Source: Winogradskyella sp.
Lineage (GTDB): Bacteria > Bacteroidota > Bacteroidia > Flavobacteriales > Flavobacteriaceae
Length of the DNA: 34,830 nt
Reading direction: 5' to 3'
Assembly (NCBI GenBank): GCA_004211785.1
Contig: SHBX01000026.1
Span: 1-34,830 of the forward strand
Shown: positions 22,421 through 30,606 of the stretch, in pieces
How positions within the stretch are numbered: position 1 is the stretch's first letter
Layout of the letters: every line of letters begins with the position of its first letter
The notes under the pieces: model-generated
Databases searched by the model: none
What the model saw: only the letters and a program-made list of their open reading frames with translations
What the model was told of the DNA's origin: nothing
Translations under genes and position numbers: made by a program

Positions 22421-25204
22421 TTTCTCCTTTAAATACTTACCGGTAACTGAATTTTTGTTTTTGGCTATATCTTCAGGAGTACCAAATGCAACGAGTTGAC
22501 CACCATTTTTCCCGCCTTCTGGGCCTAAGTCTATAATATAATCTGCACATTTAATTAAATCGATATTGTGTTCTATTACAATAATTGAGTGTCCAATTTC
22601 TATTAGCGCTTGAAAAGATTTCAATAACTTTTTTATATCATGAAAATGAAGACCAGTCGTTGGTTCATCAAAAATAAATAAGGTTGTATTGCCTCGAGAA
22701 CCTTTTCCTAAGAAAGACGCAAGCTTAATACGCTGAGCTTCGCCACCGGAAAGGGTAGAAGAAGATTGTCCTAATGTTACATAGCCCAAACCAACATCTT
22801 TGAGTGGTTGTAATTTTTTCTCAATCTTAGCTTGCTTGTATTCTGTGAAAAAATCTACTGCATTATCTATAGTCATGTTTAAGATGTCGTCAATTGTTTT
22901 TCCTCCGAAATTAACTTCTAAAACTTCCTTTTTAAAACGCTTCCCATTACATGTTTCACAAGTTAAATGCACATCTGCCATGAACTGCATCTCGATGGTC
23001 ACTTCACCTTCGCCTTTACAAGTTTCACAACGACCACCATCTACGTTAAAACTAAAATGCTTGGCTTGGTAGTTTCTAATTTTACTCAGCTTCTGAGAAG
23101 CAAACAATGCTCTAATATCATCGTAAGCTTTTATGTAAGTCACAGGATTGGAACGCGATGAACGGCCAATGGGATTTTGGTCTACAAACTCAACATTTTC
23201 AATATTGGAAAAGTTTCCTTTTAGCTCAGTAAATTGCCCAGGTTTATCTCCAAAACCTGTAAGTTTCTTTTGTAGTGCTGGATATAATAACTTTTTGACC
23301 AATGTACTTTTTCCACTTCCAGAAACGCCTGTGATGACAGTTAGCATATTTAGAGGAAAAGTGACATTAATGTTTTTAAGGTTGTTTTCTCGAGCACCAA
23401 TGATTTCGATATTGTACTTAGAGGTTCTTCGTTTTTCTGGAACTTCTATTTCAAGTTTGCCGTTCAGGTAGTTGGCAGTTAAAGTGTCTGAAGCAAGAAT
23501 ATCTTTGAAATTACCAGTAGCAACAACTTCTCCGCCAAAAGTGCCAGCTTCTGGGCCAATGTCTATAACTTCATCAGCAGCTTTCATAATGTCTTCGTCA
23601 TGCTCAACGACAATGACTGTATTCCCTATATCTCTCAATGATTTTAGCACATTGATTAATCGTTCAGTGTCTTTTGGATGCAGACCAATGCTAGGTTCGT
23701 CTAGTATGTACATTGAACCTACTAAGCTACTGCCTAATGATGTGGCGAGATTTATACGTTGGCTTTCGCCACCGGATAATGTGTTAGATTTTCTATTGAG
23801 AGTCAGATAATCTAAGCCAACATTCGCTAGGAATTCTAGCCTAGTATTAATTTCCTTTAATAATCGCTTGGCAATTTTAGAATCATGTTCGTTTAACTTT
23901 AATTCTTTAAAAAATGCAGCTAATTCGTCCAAAGGTAAATCGACCAAGTCCATTATGGTTTTTTGGGCAATCTTTACATAATTAGCTTCTTCTCGTAGTC
24001 GCTTACCTTTGCAGGTATTGCATTTTGTTTTTCCGCGATAACGCGATAACATCACGCGATTCTGAATTTTATAGGCTTTGGATTCTAATTCTAAAAAAAA
24101 GCTATCTAAGCCTTCAAAATGTTCGTTTCCTGCCCAAACTAAAGCTTTTTGCGAATCACTTAATTCGAAAAAGGGTTTGTGAATTGGAAAATCGAATTTA
24201 TGCGAATTGTTAACTAATTGGTCTCTATACCAACTCATGCTTTCTCCACGCCATGGGAACACTGCGTTTTCATAAACAGATAATGCTGTATTAGGAATTA
24301 CTAAGTCTTCATCAATACCAATAACATCGCCATAACCTTCACATTTTGGACAAGCACCATATGGATTATTAAAACTAAAGAAATGCGCATTTGGCTCTAA
24401 GAAAACTATATCATCTAGCTCAAACTTGTTGTTGAACTTTTTTTGTTTACCATCAGCTAGAGATTCGATAATACATGTACCAACACCTTCAAAAAATGTA
24501 GTTTCAACTGCATCTGCTAATCTATTTAAAAAGTCTTCATCATCTTTATAAACAATCCGATCTACAACCAAAAACAATTTCATTTTGCTACTAAACTTAT
24601 CTTTTAAAGCATCATCAATTCTAACAACATCATTTCCAATTTTTATTCTGGCATAACCTTGCTGTTGCAAGGTCTGTAGTTTGTTTTCAATGGTTCTGCC
24701 TTCTTCAAGAATTATAGGTGACAACAAAAGAAGTTTTGTGTCTTCTTTGTGTTTTGATATATAATCTATAACATCTGTGGTACGATGTTTTTTTACTAAA
24801 TCTCCAGAAATAGGAGAGTAGGTTTTGCCAATTCTAGCAAATAAAAGTTTTAGGTAGTCATAAATCTCTGTTGAGGTACCAACTGTGGATCTGGGATTTG
24901 TTGAATTTACTTTTTGCTCTATAGCTATGGCTGGAGCAATGCCTTTGATGTAGTCTACCATAGGTTTGTTGAGCCGTCCTAAAAACTGACGCGCATAACT
25001 ACTTAAGCTTTCTACATAGCGGCGTTGACCTTCTGCATACAAGGTGTCAAATGCCAGGCTCGACTTACCAGAACCAGACAGCCCGGTAATAACTACTAGC
25101 TTATTTCTCGGAATAACAACATCAATATTCTTAAGATTGTGGAGTTTTGCTCCTTTTATAATGATATTTTCTTTTGGGTTGACGTCTAAGATTGTGTTAT
25201 TCAT
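22415..25204 (-). CDS. uvrA: UvrABC excinuclease subunit A
   Basis: UvrA is the damage-sensing ATPase of nucleotide excision repair. The 929-residue protein has two ABC modules: Walker [10 protein letters not shown] (N-terminal) and GVSGSGKST (C-terminal), signatures LSGGESQR and LSGGEAQR, and Walker [10 protein letters not shown] and [10 protein letters not shown] UvrB-binding region (about residues 125-245) is present, so it is UvrA1-like. The C-terminal zinc module (CETCKGEG...CETCNGKRF) is intact. In the N-terminal module [10 protein letters not shown] and [10 protein letters not shown] are present, but the earlier CxxC that E. coli UvrA has just before the FSFNNP segment is replaced by non-cysteine residues. 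A -7 box lies 24 bases upstream. Confidence 0.94.
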   Translation of the reverse strand: MNNTILDVNPKENIIIKGAKLHNLKNIDVVIPRNKLVVITGLSGSGKSSLAFDTLYAEGQRRYVESLSSYARQFLGRLNKPMVDYIKGIAPAIAIEQKVNSTNPRSTVGTSTEIYDYLKLLFARIGKTYSPISGDLVKKHRTTDVIDYISKHKEDTKLLLLSPIILEEGRTIENKLQTLQQQGYARIKIGNDVVRIDDALKDKFSSKMKLFLVVDRIVYKDDEDFLNRLADAVETTFFEGVGTCIIESLADGKQKKFNNKFELDDIVFLEPNAHFFSFNNPYGACPKCEGYGDVIGIDEDLVIPNTALSVYENAVFPWRGESMSWYRDQLVNNSHKFDFPIHKPFFELSDSQKALVWAGNEHFEGLDSFFLELESKAYKIQNRVMLSRYRGKTKCNTCKGKRLREEANYVKIAQKTIMDLVDLPLDELAAFFKELKLNEHDSKIAKRLLKEINTRLEFLANVGLDYLTLNRKSNTLSGGESQRINLATSLGSSLVGSMYILDEPSIGLHPKDTERLINVLKSLRDIGNTVIVVEHDEDIMKAADEVIDIGPEAGTFGGEVVATGNFKDILASDTLTANYLNGKLEIEVPEKRRTSKYNIEIIGARENNLKNINVTFPLNMLTVITGVSGSGKSTLVKKLLYPALQKKLTGFGDKPGQFTELKGNFSNIENVEFVDQNPIGRSSRSNPVTYIKAYDDIRALFASQKLSKIRNYQAKHFSFNVDGGRCETCKGEGEVTIEMQFMADVHLTCETCNGKRFKKEVLEVNFGGKTIDDILNMTIDNAVDFFTEYKQAKIEKKLQPLKDVGLGYVTLGQSSSTLSGGEAQRIKLASFLGKGSRGNTTLFIFDEPTTGLHFHDIKKLLKSFQALIEIGHSIIVIEHNIDLIKCADYIIDLGPEGGKNGGQLVAFGTPEDIAKNKNSVTGKYLKEKL

Positions 25205-25227
25205 AGAATTTTTAACTAAAAGTTTTG

Positions 25228-25235
25228 CAAAGATA
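25228..25235 (-). promoter_or_regulatory. -7 promoter box of uvrA
   Basis: TATCTTTG on the minus strand is an exact TAnnTTTG match, 24 bases before the uvrA ATG. No LexA-like palindrome was noticed near it. Confidence 0.55.
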
Positions 25236-25402
25236 CCACAACTATTTTACAGCCGAAAATCATAATATGTTAGATTAAATGTTAAAATTTGGGTTGAAAT
25301 TTTGTTTTTTCGGAATGATTCTTGTTTATTTGAGAATTATATACATTAAAAACAACTGCGTATACATAATATTACTTTAAGAAAAATGCTATAACCCCAA
25401 AT

Positions 25403-25420
25403 GTAAAGCCCCGGCTTTAC
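25403..25420 (+). promoter_or_regulatory. perfect hairpin in the sigma factor leader
   Basis: GTAAAGCCCCGGCTTTAC is a perfect 8-bp inverted repeat with a 2-base centre (in RNA, a 7-bp stem with a CCCG loop), 17 bases before the sigma factor ATG. It is GC-rich against an AT-rich surrounding and lacks a following T-run, so it is not a normal terminator. Confidence 0.5.
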
Positions 25421-25437
25421 TGCTTAAAGTACTTATT

Positions 25438-26022
25438 ATGAAAAGAAAACTTATCGAAGACGCAGTTTTGGTCAAAAACTACATAGACGGAGACGAAGGT
25501 GCATTATCAATACTGATAAACAGGCACAAACAAAAAATTTACAGCTTTATTTATTCAAAAGTATTTGATAGAGATATCACTGAAGATGTTTTTCAAGATA
25601 CCTTTATTAAGGTTATTAGAACTTTAAAAAGAGGGAAGTATAACGAAGAAGGCAAGTTTTTACCTTGGGTAATGCGTATTGCTCATAATTTGGTTATTGA
25701 CCATTTTAGACGTAACAGCAGGATGCCCAAATTTGATAATGCTGGTGAATTCAGTATTTTTTCTGTGCTAAGTGATTCAGCTTTAAATGCTGAAAAAATG
25801 ATTATAAAGGACCAGGTAGAATCGGATGTTAGACGAATTATTGAAGAATTACCAGATGATCAAAAACAAGTACTCGTGATGCGTATGTATCAAGATATGA
25901 GTTTTAAAGAAATCTCTGAGCGCACAGGTGTTAGTATTAATACTGCGTTAGGTAGAATGCGCTATGCACTTATTAATTTAAGGAAGGTGATAGAACAGCA
26001 TAATATTGTTTTAACGAATTGA
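25438..26022 (+). CDS. ECF-type RNA polymerase sigma factor
   Basis: The 194-residue protein has sigma region 2 (about 20-90: ALSILINRHKQKIYSFIYSKV, TEDVFQDTFIKVIR, FLPWVMRIAHNLVIDHFRR) and region 4 (about 130-180: LPDDQKQVLVMRMYQDMSFKEISERTGVSINTALGRMRYALINLRK), with a short linker and no regions 1 or 3. It directs RNA polymerase to a subset of promoters. No recognisable anti-sigma factor is adjacent; instead a tiny gene follows 27 bases downstream, ahead of a strong terminator. A hairpin in the leader may affect expression. It is divergent from uvrA. Confidence 0.92.
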   Translation: MKRKLIEDAVLVKNYIDGDEGALSILINRHKQKIYSFIYSKVFDRDITEDVFQDTFIKVIRTLKRGKYNEEGKFLPWVMRIAHNLVIDHFRRNSRMPKFDNAGEFSIFSVLSDSALNAEKMIIKDQVESDVRRIIEELPDDQKQVLVMRMYQDMSFKEISERTGVSINTALGRMRYALINLRKVIEQHNIVLTN

Positions 26023-26049
26023 TATAATAAAGTATATTTTTTTGCGTTA

Positions 26050-26223
26050 ATGATGTTATATGAACATATAATTACGCAAATGGCAAAAATTTACTCTAAT
26101 TGTACCCCTAAAAATATTCAACTTAACCCAAAAAAAGAAACAGTAGATTTTCTACTGAATTATTCAAAGGCTTTACGTGTTAATTGTTATAAAAATATGA
26201 AGTTTGAAGCGCTTCTGAATTAG
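26050..26223 (+). CDS. small basic protein downstream of the sigma factor (47 or 57 residues)
   Basis: This frame is open from ATG 26050 (57 codons; a second ATG follows immediately) or from ATG 26080 (47 codons) to TAG at 26221-26223. The conserved-looking part is MAKIYSNCTPKNIQLNPKK, then ETVDFLLNYSKALRVNCYKN and FEALLN. It contains one amphipathic helix (DFLLNYSKAL), many lysines and two cysteines. The 26080 start looks best because the upstream extension is AT-biased. It sits between the sigma gene and a strong terminator, so it is transcribed with it or independently. As I recall, relatives sit behind the same sigma gene in other flavobacteria. The role is unknown; a sigma modulator is speculation. 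Confidence 0.6.
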   Translation: MMLYEHIITQMAKIYSNCTPKNIQLNPKKETVDFLLNYSKALRVNCYKNMKFEALLN

Positions 26224-26230
26224 TTTTTAA

Positions 26231-26264
26231 AAAACCCTGATTTGAATAAAATCAGGGTTTTTTG
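26231..26264 (+). terminator. intrinsic terminator of the sigma factor operon
   Basis: A 13-bp perfect stem AAAACCCTGATTT / AAATCAGGGTTTT (26231-26243 with 26249-26261) with a 5-base loop and a T-run on the plus strand. It begins 8 bases after the small gene's stop, which supports that gene being real. On the minus strand it can also end the convergent metalloprotease transcript. Confidence 0.92.
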
Positions 26265-26300
26265 ATTAAGTATTACTAATTTCCTCAAAAATTAAACTCT

Positions 26301-27680
26301 TTATAAGTCAAATAACTGTGGTCTGCCTTCTTTAACTTCGAGATTTTTATCTATATAATATGTGCCACAATCATTGCTAATTCTGAATTGCACTACATAA
26401 TTTCCCACTGGAGCACTTGGTAATACTTCAATCAATGCATTAAATTCATTATTTCCTGCAGGACTTTGGATGCTAAAATGTTGAATAGCGTTGGGGAAGT
26501 TGTAACTATAAACTACCCATTCTACATTATTGTAATTGTCAAAATTATTCTCATTCGTATAAAATAGACCTGACTGATAATATTGTAAAATACTAGGACC
26601 TGAAACACCTACTAATGGATTAGGAGTAGGACTTCCAATAATATTTATATTGAAAGTTGTTGATGAGCCATCAGGGAATTGAGCAGTAATCGTACCTATT
26701 GACGACATTCCATTATTGATAGGCCGTATAGTTATTGATGTGTTATTTGATGATACCAATATCAAATTTGAGACTGACCAATTTGGTATTAAATCTGCAT
26801 TATTAAGATTATAAGTTACTGGTAAACTATTACTGCATATTTCTAATGGGCCTGATATAGTAGCATCGTTGCCTATTACCTCATCGCAATTATCATAAAC
26901 ACATGTAAAATCACTTCTATCAATATTTTGTAGCCCATCAAAAGCTAAACTAGCAGGGTCAGGAAACATTATAGAATTTGAACCCTGATGACCGTTAAAC
27001 CCTAAGCAATGTATTATCTCATGTAGTACAGTATTACTCCTGCTTAAAGCTGTAGTAAAAACTTCTGTTCTATCTCTATTTATATTAATTAATGGAAATG
27101 GATTATCACCGGATTGTATTCCAGCTTGTGCATATGCACCACTTGTTAAAGTCGGGTCATGAACTATCCTAATGTCTGCTCCAAAGGGGCTAGGCGCGTT
27201 TACAAATCTTAAGCATGAAGATAATGAAATGGAATTTAATTGACTAATGGCATGATTAAGTGCTGGGCTCCAGACAGGTGTTTCATTTATTTGCCCTACA
27301 GGGTCTAATTGGCTATGAATTCTTATAGTTCTAACATCAAAATTACCCGCGACATCTGTTGTGTTGACTATACTTGGGCCATATCTGCAATTACTCATAT
27401 TACTTAATCTCGAATTTAATTGTAGATTTTCATAAAAAGATATTTCTTTTGGAAACATCATATCTCCTTCTACGATATAAGAAGTTTTAGTCTCTTTAAT
27501 ATCTTTTAAATCAAAGCCCATATCTATTATTTTTTCTAGTGTAGGAGTCATTTCTAATTCTATGCTTTTTGCTTCTAATGAATTTCTTTCATACTCAATA
27601 TTTTCCTCGGAACAGTTATACAAAAAGAGACCTAGTACTAGTAATAGCACAATTTTTTTAAGCAAATAAATTTTTCTCAT
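26301..27680 (-). CDS. M57-like zinc metalloprotease lipoprotein with altered zinc motif
   Basis: The 459-residue protein starts MRKIYLLKKIVLLLVLGLFL (lipobox LYNC, C23). A propeptide-like segment typical of flavobacterial M57 peptidases follows (IIDMGFDLKDI, YIVEGDMMFPKEI, about 52-80), then a catalytic domain (about 115-265). The zinc motif is H220-E221-I-I-H224-C-L-G227-F-N-G-H231, with a Met-turn candidate SIMFPDP at 236-242. Compared with the HExxHxxGxxH of M57 and metzincins, the third His is displaced by one residue. The C-terminal 190 residues form beta-sandwich (Ig/PKD-like) domains with Cys pairs. No T9SS tail is present; it is expected to be lipid-anchored, possibly at the surface. 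An in-frame ATG at 27701 would add seven residues. Confidence 0.82.
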   Translation of the reverse strand: MRKIYLLKKIVLLLVLGLFLYNCSEENIEYERNSLEAKSIELEMTPTLEKIIDMGFDLKDIKETKTSYIVEGDMMFPKEISFYENLQLNSRLSNMSNCRYGPSIVNTTDVAGNFDVRTIRIHSQLDPVGQINETPVWSPALNHAISQLNSISLSSCLRFVNAPSPFGADIRIVHDPTLTSGAYAQAGIQSGDNPFPLININRDRTEVFTTALSRSNTVLHEIIHCLGFNGHQGSNSIMFPDPASLAFDGLQNIDRSDFTCVYDNCDEVIGNDATISGPLEICSNSLPVTYNLNNADLIPNWSVSNLILVSSNNTSITIRPINNGMSSIGTITAQFPDGSSTTFNINIIGSPTPNPLVGVSGPSILQYYQSGLFYTNENNFDNYNNVEWVVYSYNFPNAIQHFSIQSPAGNNEFNALIEVLPSAPVGNYVVQFRISNDCGTYYIDKNLEVKEGRPQLFDL

Positions 27681-27858
27681 AATAAATGATTTTTGGTTCA
27701 TTTAAAATTATGAATTTTGTAAGAAGATTACTTACGGTTTTTCCGTAGAAATACATGCTTAAAATGTTAATTAACAGTGTTAAGCACTTTTTAAGTTAGA
27801 TTTTAGAAATTTTAGTTGGAATATATGTGAGGTCTATTAATTAGACACCATAGAAAAA

Positions 27859-28515
27859 TTACTTCTTCTTTTTATAATAATCATCTAATACCGTTTTTCT
27901 CCCAATAGTTTTGGTGATAATATCTTTTTCTAAATTCCAGCCTCGTGCTGGAGAATATTCTCTTCCATACCATATAATTTGAAGATGTAAGTCATTCCAA
28001 AGCTCCTTTGGAAATAATCGTTTGGCGTCTTTTTCTGTTTGCACAACGTTTTTACCATTAGTTAAGTTCCAGCGATACATTAAGCGATGAATATGTGTAT
28101 CTACAGGAAAAGCAGGTATTCCAAAAGCTTGTGATAATACTACAGCTGCAGTTTTATGCCCAACCGCAGGCAATGCCTCTAAATCTTCATAGGTTTTTGG
28201 TACTTGGCCGTTGTGTTTATCTATAAGAATATGCGATAAGCCATATATGCCTTTACTTTTCATAGGCGATAGTCCAACAGGTTTTATAATCTCGCGTATT
28301 TCTTCAACCGTGAGTTTAATCATATCATATGGATTATCAGCACGCTTAAAAAGTAGCGGTGTTATCTGATTAACTCTTACATCTGTACTTTGCGCAGACA
28401 TTAGTACGGCTATTAAAAGCGTATAAGGATCTTTATGGTCTAATGGAATGGGGATTTCTGGATATAATTCTTTTAACGTAGATATAACAAACTCTACCTT
28501 TTCTTGTTTAGTCAT
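27859..28515 (-). CDS. nth: endonuclease III without iron-sulfur cluster
   Basis: This DNA glycosylase/AP lyase removes oxidised pyrimidines. The 218-residue protein has the HhH-GPD fold: a helix-hairpin-helix motif LEALPAVGHKTAAVVL with catalytic Lys K121, and the catalytic Asp D139 in FPVDTHIHR. In E. coli Nth the C-terminus holds four Cys ligands of a [4Fe-4S] cluster (Cx6Cx2Cx5C). Here the corresponding tail, GREYSPARGW then KDIITKTIGRK, has none, and the protein contains no cysteine at all. I believe this is shared by flavobacterial relatives. The start has a -7 box 20 bases upstream and is divergent from the bcp gene. Confidence 0.92.
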   Translation of the reverse strand: MTKQEKVEFVISTLKELYPEIPIPLDHKDPYTLLIAVLMSAQSTDVRVNQITPLLFKRADNPYDMIKLTVEEIREIIKPVGLSPMKSKGIYGLSHILIDKHNGQVPKTYEDLEALPAVGHKTAAVVLSQAFGIPAFPVDTHIHRLMYRWNLTNGKNVVQTEKDAKRLFPKELWNDLHLQIIWYGREYSPARGWNLEKDIITKTIGRKTVLDDYYKKKK

Positions 28516-28535
28516 TCATTGTATTTTTACAAAAA

Positions 28536-28543
28536 CAAATTTA
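28536..28543 (-). promoter_or_regulatory. -7 promoter box of nth
   Basis: TAAATTTG on the minus strand matches TAnnTTTG, 20 bases before the nth ATG, in the 34-base gap between nth and bcp. Confidence 0.5.
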
Positions 28544-28549
28544 ATAATT

Positions 28550-29005
28550 ATGACGCATTTAAAAGTAGGTGATAAGGCACCAAATTTTGAAGCCTTAGAT
28601 CAAGACGGTAATACAATAAAACTAAGCGATTATAAGAGTAAAAAACTGGTGTTATTCTTTTATCCAAAGGCTAGTACGCCTGGTTGTACAGTAGAAGCTT
28701 GCAATTTAAGTGATAATCATGCACGTTTTGAAGCTCAAGGCTATGCTATCTTAGGTGTTAGCGGAGATAGTCAAAAGCGTCAGTCTAATTTTAGAAATAA
28801 GTTTGGTTTCCCATATCCTTTATTAGCAGATGAAGATAAAGCTGTAATTGAAGCTTTTGGTGTTTGGGGACCAAAGAAATTTATGGGCAGAGAATATGAC
28901 GGTATTCACAGGACTACTTTTGTTATTGATGAGAATGGTGTTTTAGAAGATGTGATTTTAAAAGTCAAAACAAAAGATCATACGAATCAGATATTAGATT
29001 CTTAA
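28550..29005 (+). CDS. bcp: thioredoxin-dependent peroxiredoxin, Bcp type
   Basis: This 151-residue peroxiredoxin (PrxQ/Bcp) reduces hydrogen peroxide and organic peroxides using thioredoxin. It has KVGDKAPNF at the start, and the peroxidatic cysteine C46 in STPGCTVEAC with the likely resolving cysteine C51 five residues later, the atypical 2-Cys arrangement. Other features are GVSGDSQKRQSNF and the conserved FGVWGPKKFMGREYDGIHRTTFVID. I chose the ATG at 28550; a longer in-frame start at 28448 would lie inside the nth coding region and add residues unlike the family. It is followed by a strong bidirectional terminator. Confidence 0.93.
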   Translation: MTHLKVGDKAPNFEALDQDGNTIKLSDYKSKKLVLFFYPKASTPGCTVEACNLSDNHARFEAQGYAILGVSGDSQKRQSNFRNKFGFPYPLLADEDKAVIEAFGVWGPKKFMGREYDGIHRTTFVIDENGVLEDVILKVKTKDHTNQILDS

Positions 29006-29020
29006 TAGGATTATAAAAAT

Positions 29021-29050
29021 AAAAAGGACGACTATTAGTCGTCCTTTTTT
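29021..29050. terminator. bidirectional terminator between bcp and the 29067-30518 gene
   Basis: A 13-bp perfect stem AAAAAGGACGACT / AGTCGTCCTTTTT (29021-29033 with 29037-29049), loop ATT, has A-runs and T-runs on both sides, serving both convergent genes. Confidence 0.93.
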
Positions 29051-29066
29051 ATGCTTCTTTATCAGA

Positions 29067-30518
29067 TTATTTGTGCATCACTTCTTCAGATTCACATCCA
29101 AACAGACTCTTTTCTTTGATGAGTTTAGCAACACCTTCAGGCAACATCTCTTCCCAACCATCTTCTCCAGCTGCAATTTTTGCTAATACTTTTCTTGAGA
29201 AAATAGATAAAATAGATTGGTCATAATCATTGATATCTACAACCTTTCCATTGTATTTAAAGAATTTATAAAGCTCTTTCATACGCGGATGAACTTTAAG
29301 GTTTTCACTAGATGTAATGCTGCCATCTTCATTTACCATTGGATATAAATACACGCGTAAATCTTTGTAGAATAGCTTACCAAAGGCTTCAAGAATACCT
29401 CCACTTAAATGGCGATAGTACTTTTCATCAAAGATATCGACTAAGTTGTTAACGCCCATTGCTAGACCCATACGAGCTCTAGAATATTGAGAGAAATATT
29501 CAACCAATCGATAATATTCTTTAAAGTTTGAAATCAGAACTGTCTGACCCAACGAGCAGAGTAGACGTGCTCTATCCATAAAATCTTGCTCGTCAATCTC
29601 ACCTTCAGCTCTAAGATTAGAAAGTGTAATTTCAAAAATAACTTGAGTTTTTTCTTTATTTACTTTATTCTCTTTTATAAACATCTCGTAAGATTTCTCA
29701 AACATGTCCATGTTTACTTTTGTAACTGGTCTAAAGCTTCCTCTTAAAGTAAGAATGTTCTTTTTATAAAGCACTCGAGCTGGAAGTACATTGTTTCCGT
29801 CAGGCGCAAACATTACGGCGTCAGTCATTTCATTTTTAACAAGCTGTAGACTCATTAATCGGTTATCGACGTTTTCAAAAACTGGTCCAGAAAAATTAAT
29901 AGTATCAATTTCTAATTGGTCTTTGTCTAAGTGATCGTATAGATAACGTAGTAGCTTCTTTGGTTCATTGTATTTATAAAACGCTCCATAAATAAGATTA
30001 GTTCCAAGAACACCTAATGTTTCTTGTTGTAATCTGGCGTCGTTTTCTTTAAATCTTATGTGAAGTACAATCTCGTTGTACGCAGCACCTGGTTCTACTT
30101 GGTATTTGATTCCTACCCAACCATGACCTTTATATTTTTTTGCAAAATCTATTGTAGCAACAGTATTTGCGTAAGTAAAAAATATTTTATCTGGATGTTT
30201 ATCTCTAGTGATACGTTGCTCAATAAGATTCATTTCATGATTAAGCATTTTTCTAAGTCTAGCCTCAGTTACATAGCGTTTGTCATTTTCAATACCATAA
30301 ATGGCATCACTAAAATCCTTATCATAGGCTGACATCGTTTTTGCTATAGTACCAGAAGCACCACCAGCTCTAAAAAACTGTCTTACAGTTTCTTGTCCAG
30401 CTCCAATCTCTGCAAAGGTCCCATAAATATCTGCATTTAAGTTAATGCGAAGGCACTTGTCTTTTAGAGACGGAATGTTTTCAAACTCTTTATCCGCTCT
30501 ATACTTAATTTCGTTCAT
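29067..30518 (-). CDS. conserved cytosolic protein of unknown function (often mislabelled TonB-dependent receptor)
   Basis: This 483-residue, charged, soluble-looking protein has no signal peptide and no membrane span. Conserved-looking blocks are NADIYGTFAEIGAGQETVRQFFRAGGASGTIAKTMSAYDK (about 28-67, Gly-rich, possibly a ligand-binding loop), KIFFTYANTVATIDF, KGHGWVGIKYQ, LGTNLIYGAFYKYNEPKKLLRYLYDHLDKDQLEIDTINFSGP and GGILEAFGKLFYKDLRVYLYP. I recall homologues in Bacteroidota annotated as TonB-dependent receptor, but there is no plug, barrel or signal peptide, so that label is wrong. It has a strong promoter (30542-30571) and terminator, and a leader of about 25 bases. I do not recognise the function. 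Confidence 0.85.
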   Translation of the reverse strand: MNEIKYRADKEFENIPSLKDKCLRINLNADIYGTFAEIGAGQETVRQFFRAGGASGTIAKTMSAYDKDFSDAIYGIENDKRYVTEARLRKMLNHEMNLIEQRITRDKHPDKIFFTYANTVATIDFAKKYKGHGWVGIKYQVEPGAAYNEIVLHIRFKENDARLQQETLGVLGTNLIYGAFYKYNEPKKLLRYLYDHLDKDQLEIDTINFSGPVFENVDNRLMSLQLVKNEMTDAVMFAPDGNNVLPARVLYKKNILTLRGSFRPVTKVNMDMFEKSYEMFIKENKVNKEKTQVIFEITLSNLRAEGEIDEQDFMDRARLLCSLGQTVLISNFKEYYRLVEYFSQYSRARMGLAMGVNNLVDIFDEKYYRHLSGGILEAFGKLFYKDLRVYLYPMVNEDGSITSSENLKVHPRMKELYKFFKYNGKVVDINDYDQSILSIFSRKVLAKIAAGEDGWEEMLPEGVAKLIKEKSLFGCESEEVMHK

Positions 30519-30541
30519 CTGTGTTGAATTTTCAAGCTACA

Positions 30542-30571
30542 CAAAGGTACTGTTTTAGCATAGCAAACAAA
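30542..30571 (-). promoter_or_regulatory. promoter of the 29067-30518 gene with -33 and -7 elements
   Basis: On the minus strand TTTG (30568-30571), an 18-base gap and TACCTTTG (30542-30549) form one of the best matches to the Bacteroidota consensus in the window, 23 bases before the ATG. Confidence 0.7.
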
Positions 30572-30581
30572 AAAATAAGTT

Positions 30582-30589
30582 TATTTTTG
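30582..30589 (+). promoter_or_regulatory. -7 promoter box of the MBL-fold gene
   Basis: TATTTTTG matches TAnnTTTG, 17 bases before the TTG start at 30607, which supports that start codon. Confidence 0.55.
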
Positions 30590-30606
30590 TTTTAAACTTA
30601 ACACTA

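Noticed and set aside
22800..23810. Several plus-strand open frames of 60-110 codons opposite uvrA
   Set aside because: They lie entirely antisense to a well-conserved uvrA reading frame, have no family features and are explained by its codon pattern.
28448..28549. N-terminal extension of the Bcp peroxiredoxin
   Set aside because: It would overlap the start of nth on the other strand and add residues unlike any peroxiredoxin; the ATG at 28550 gives the normal length.
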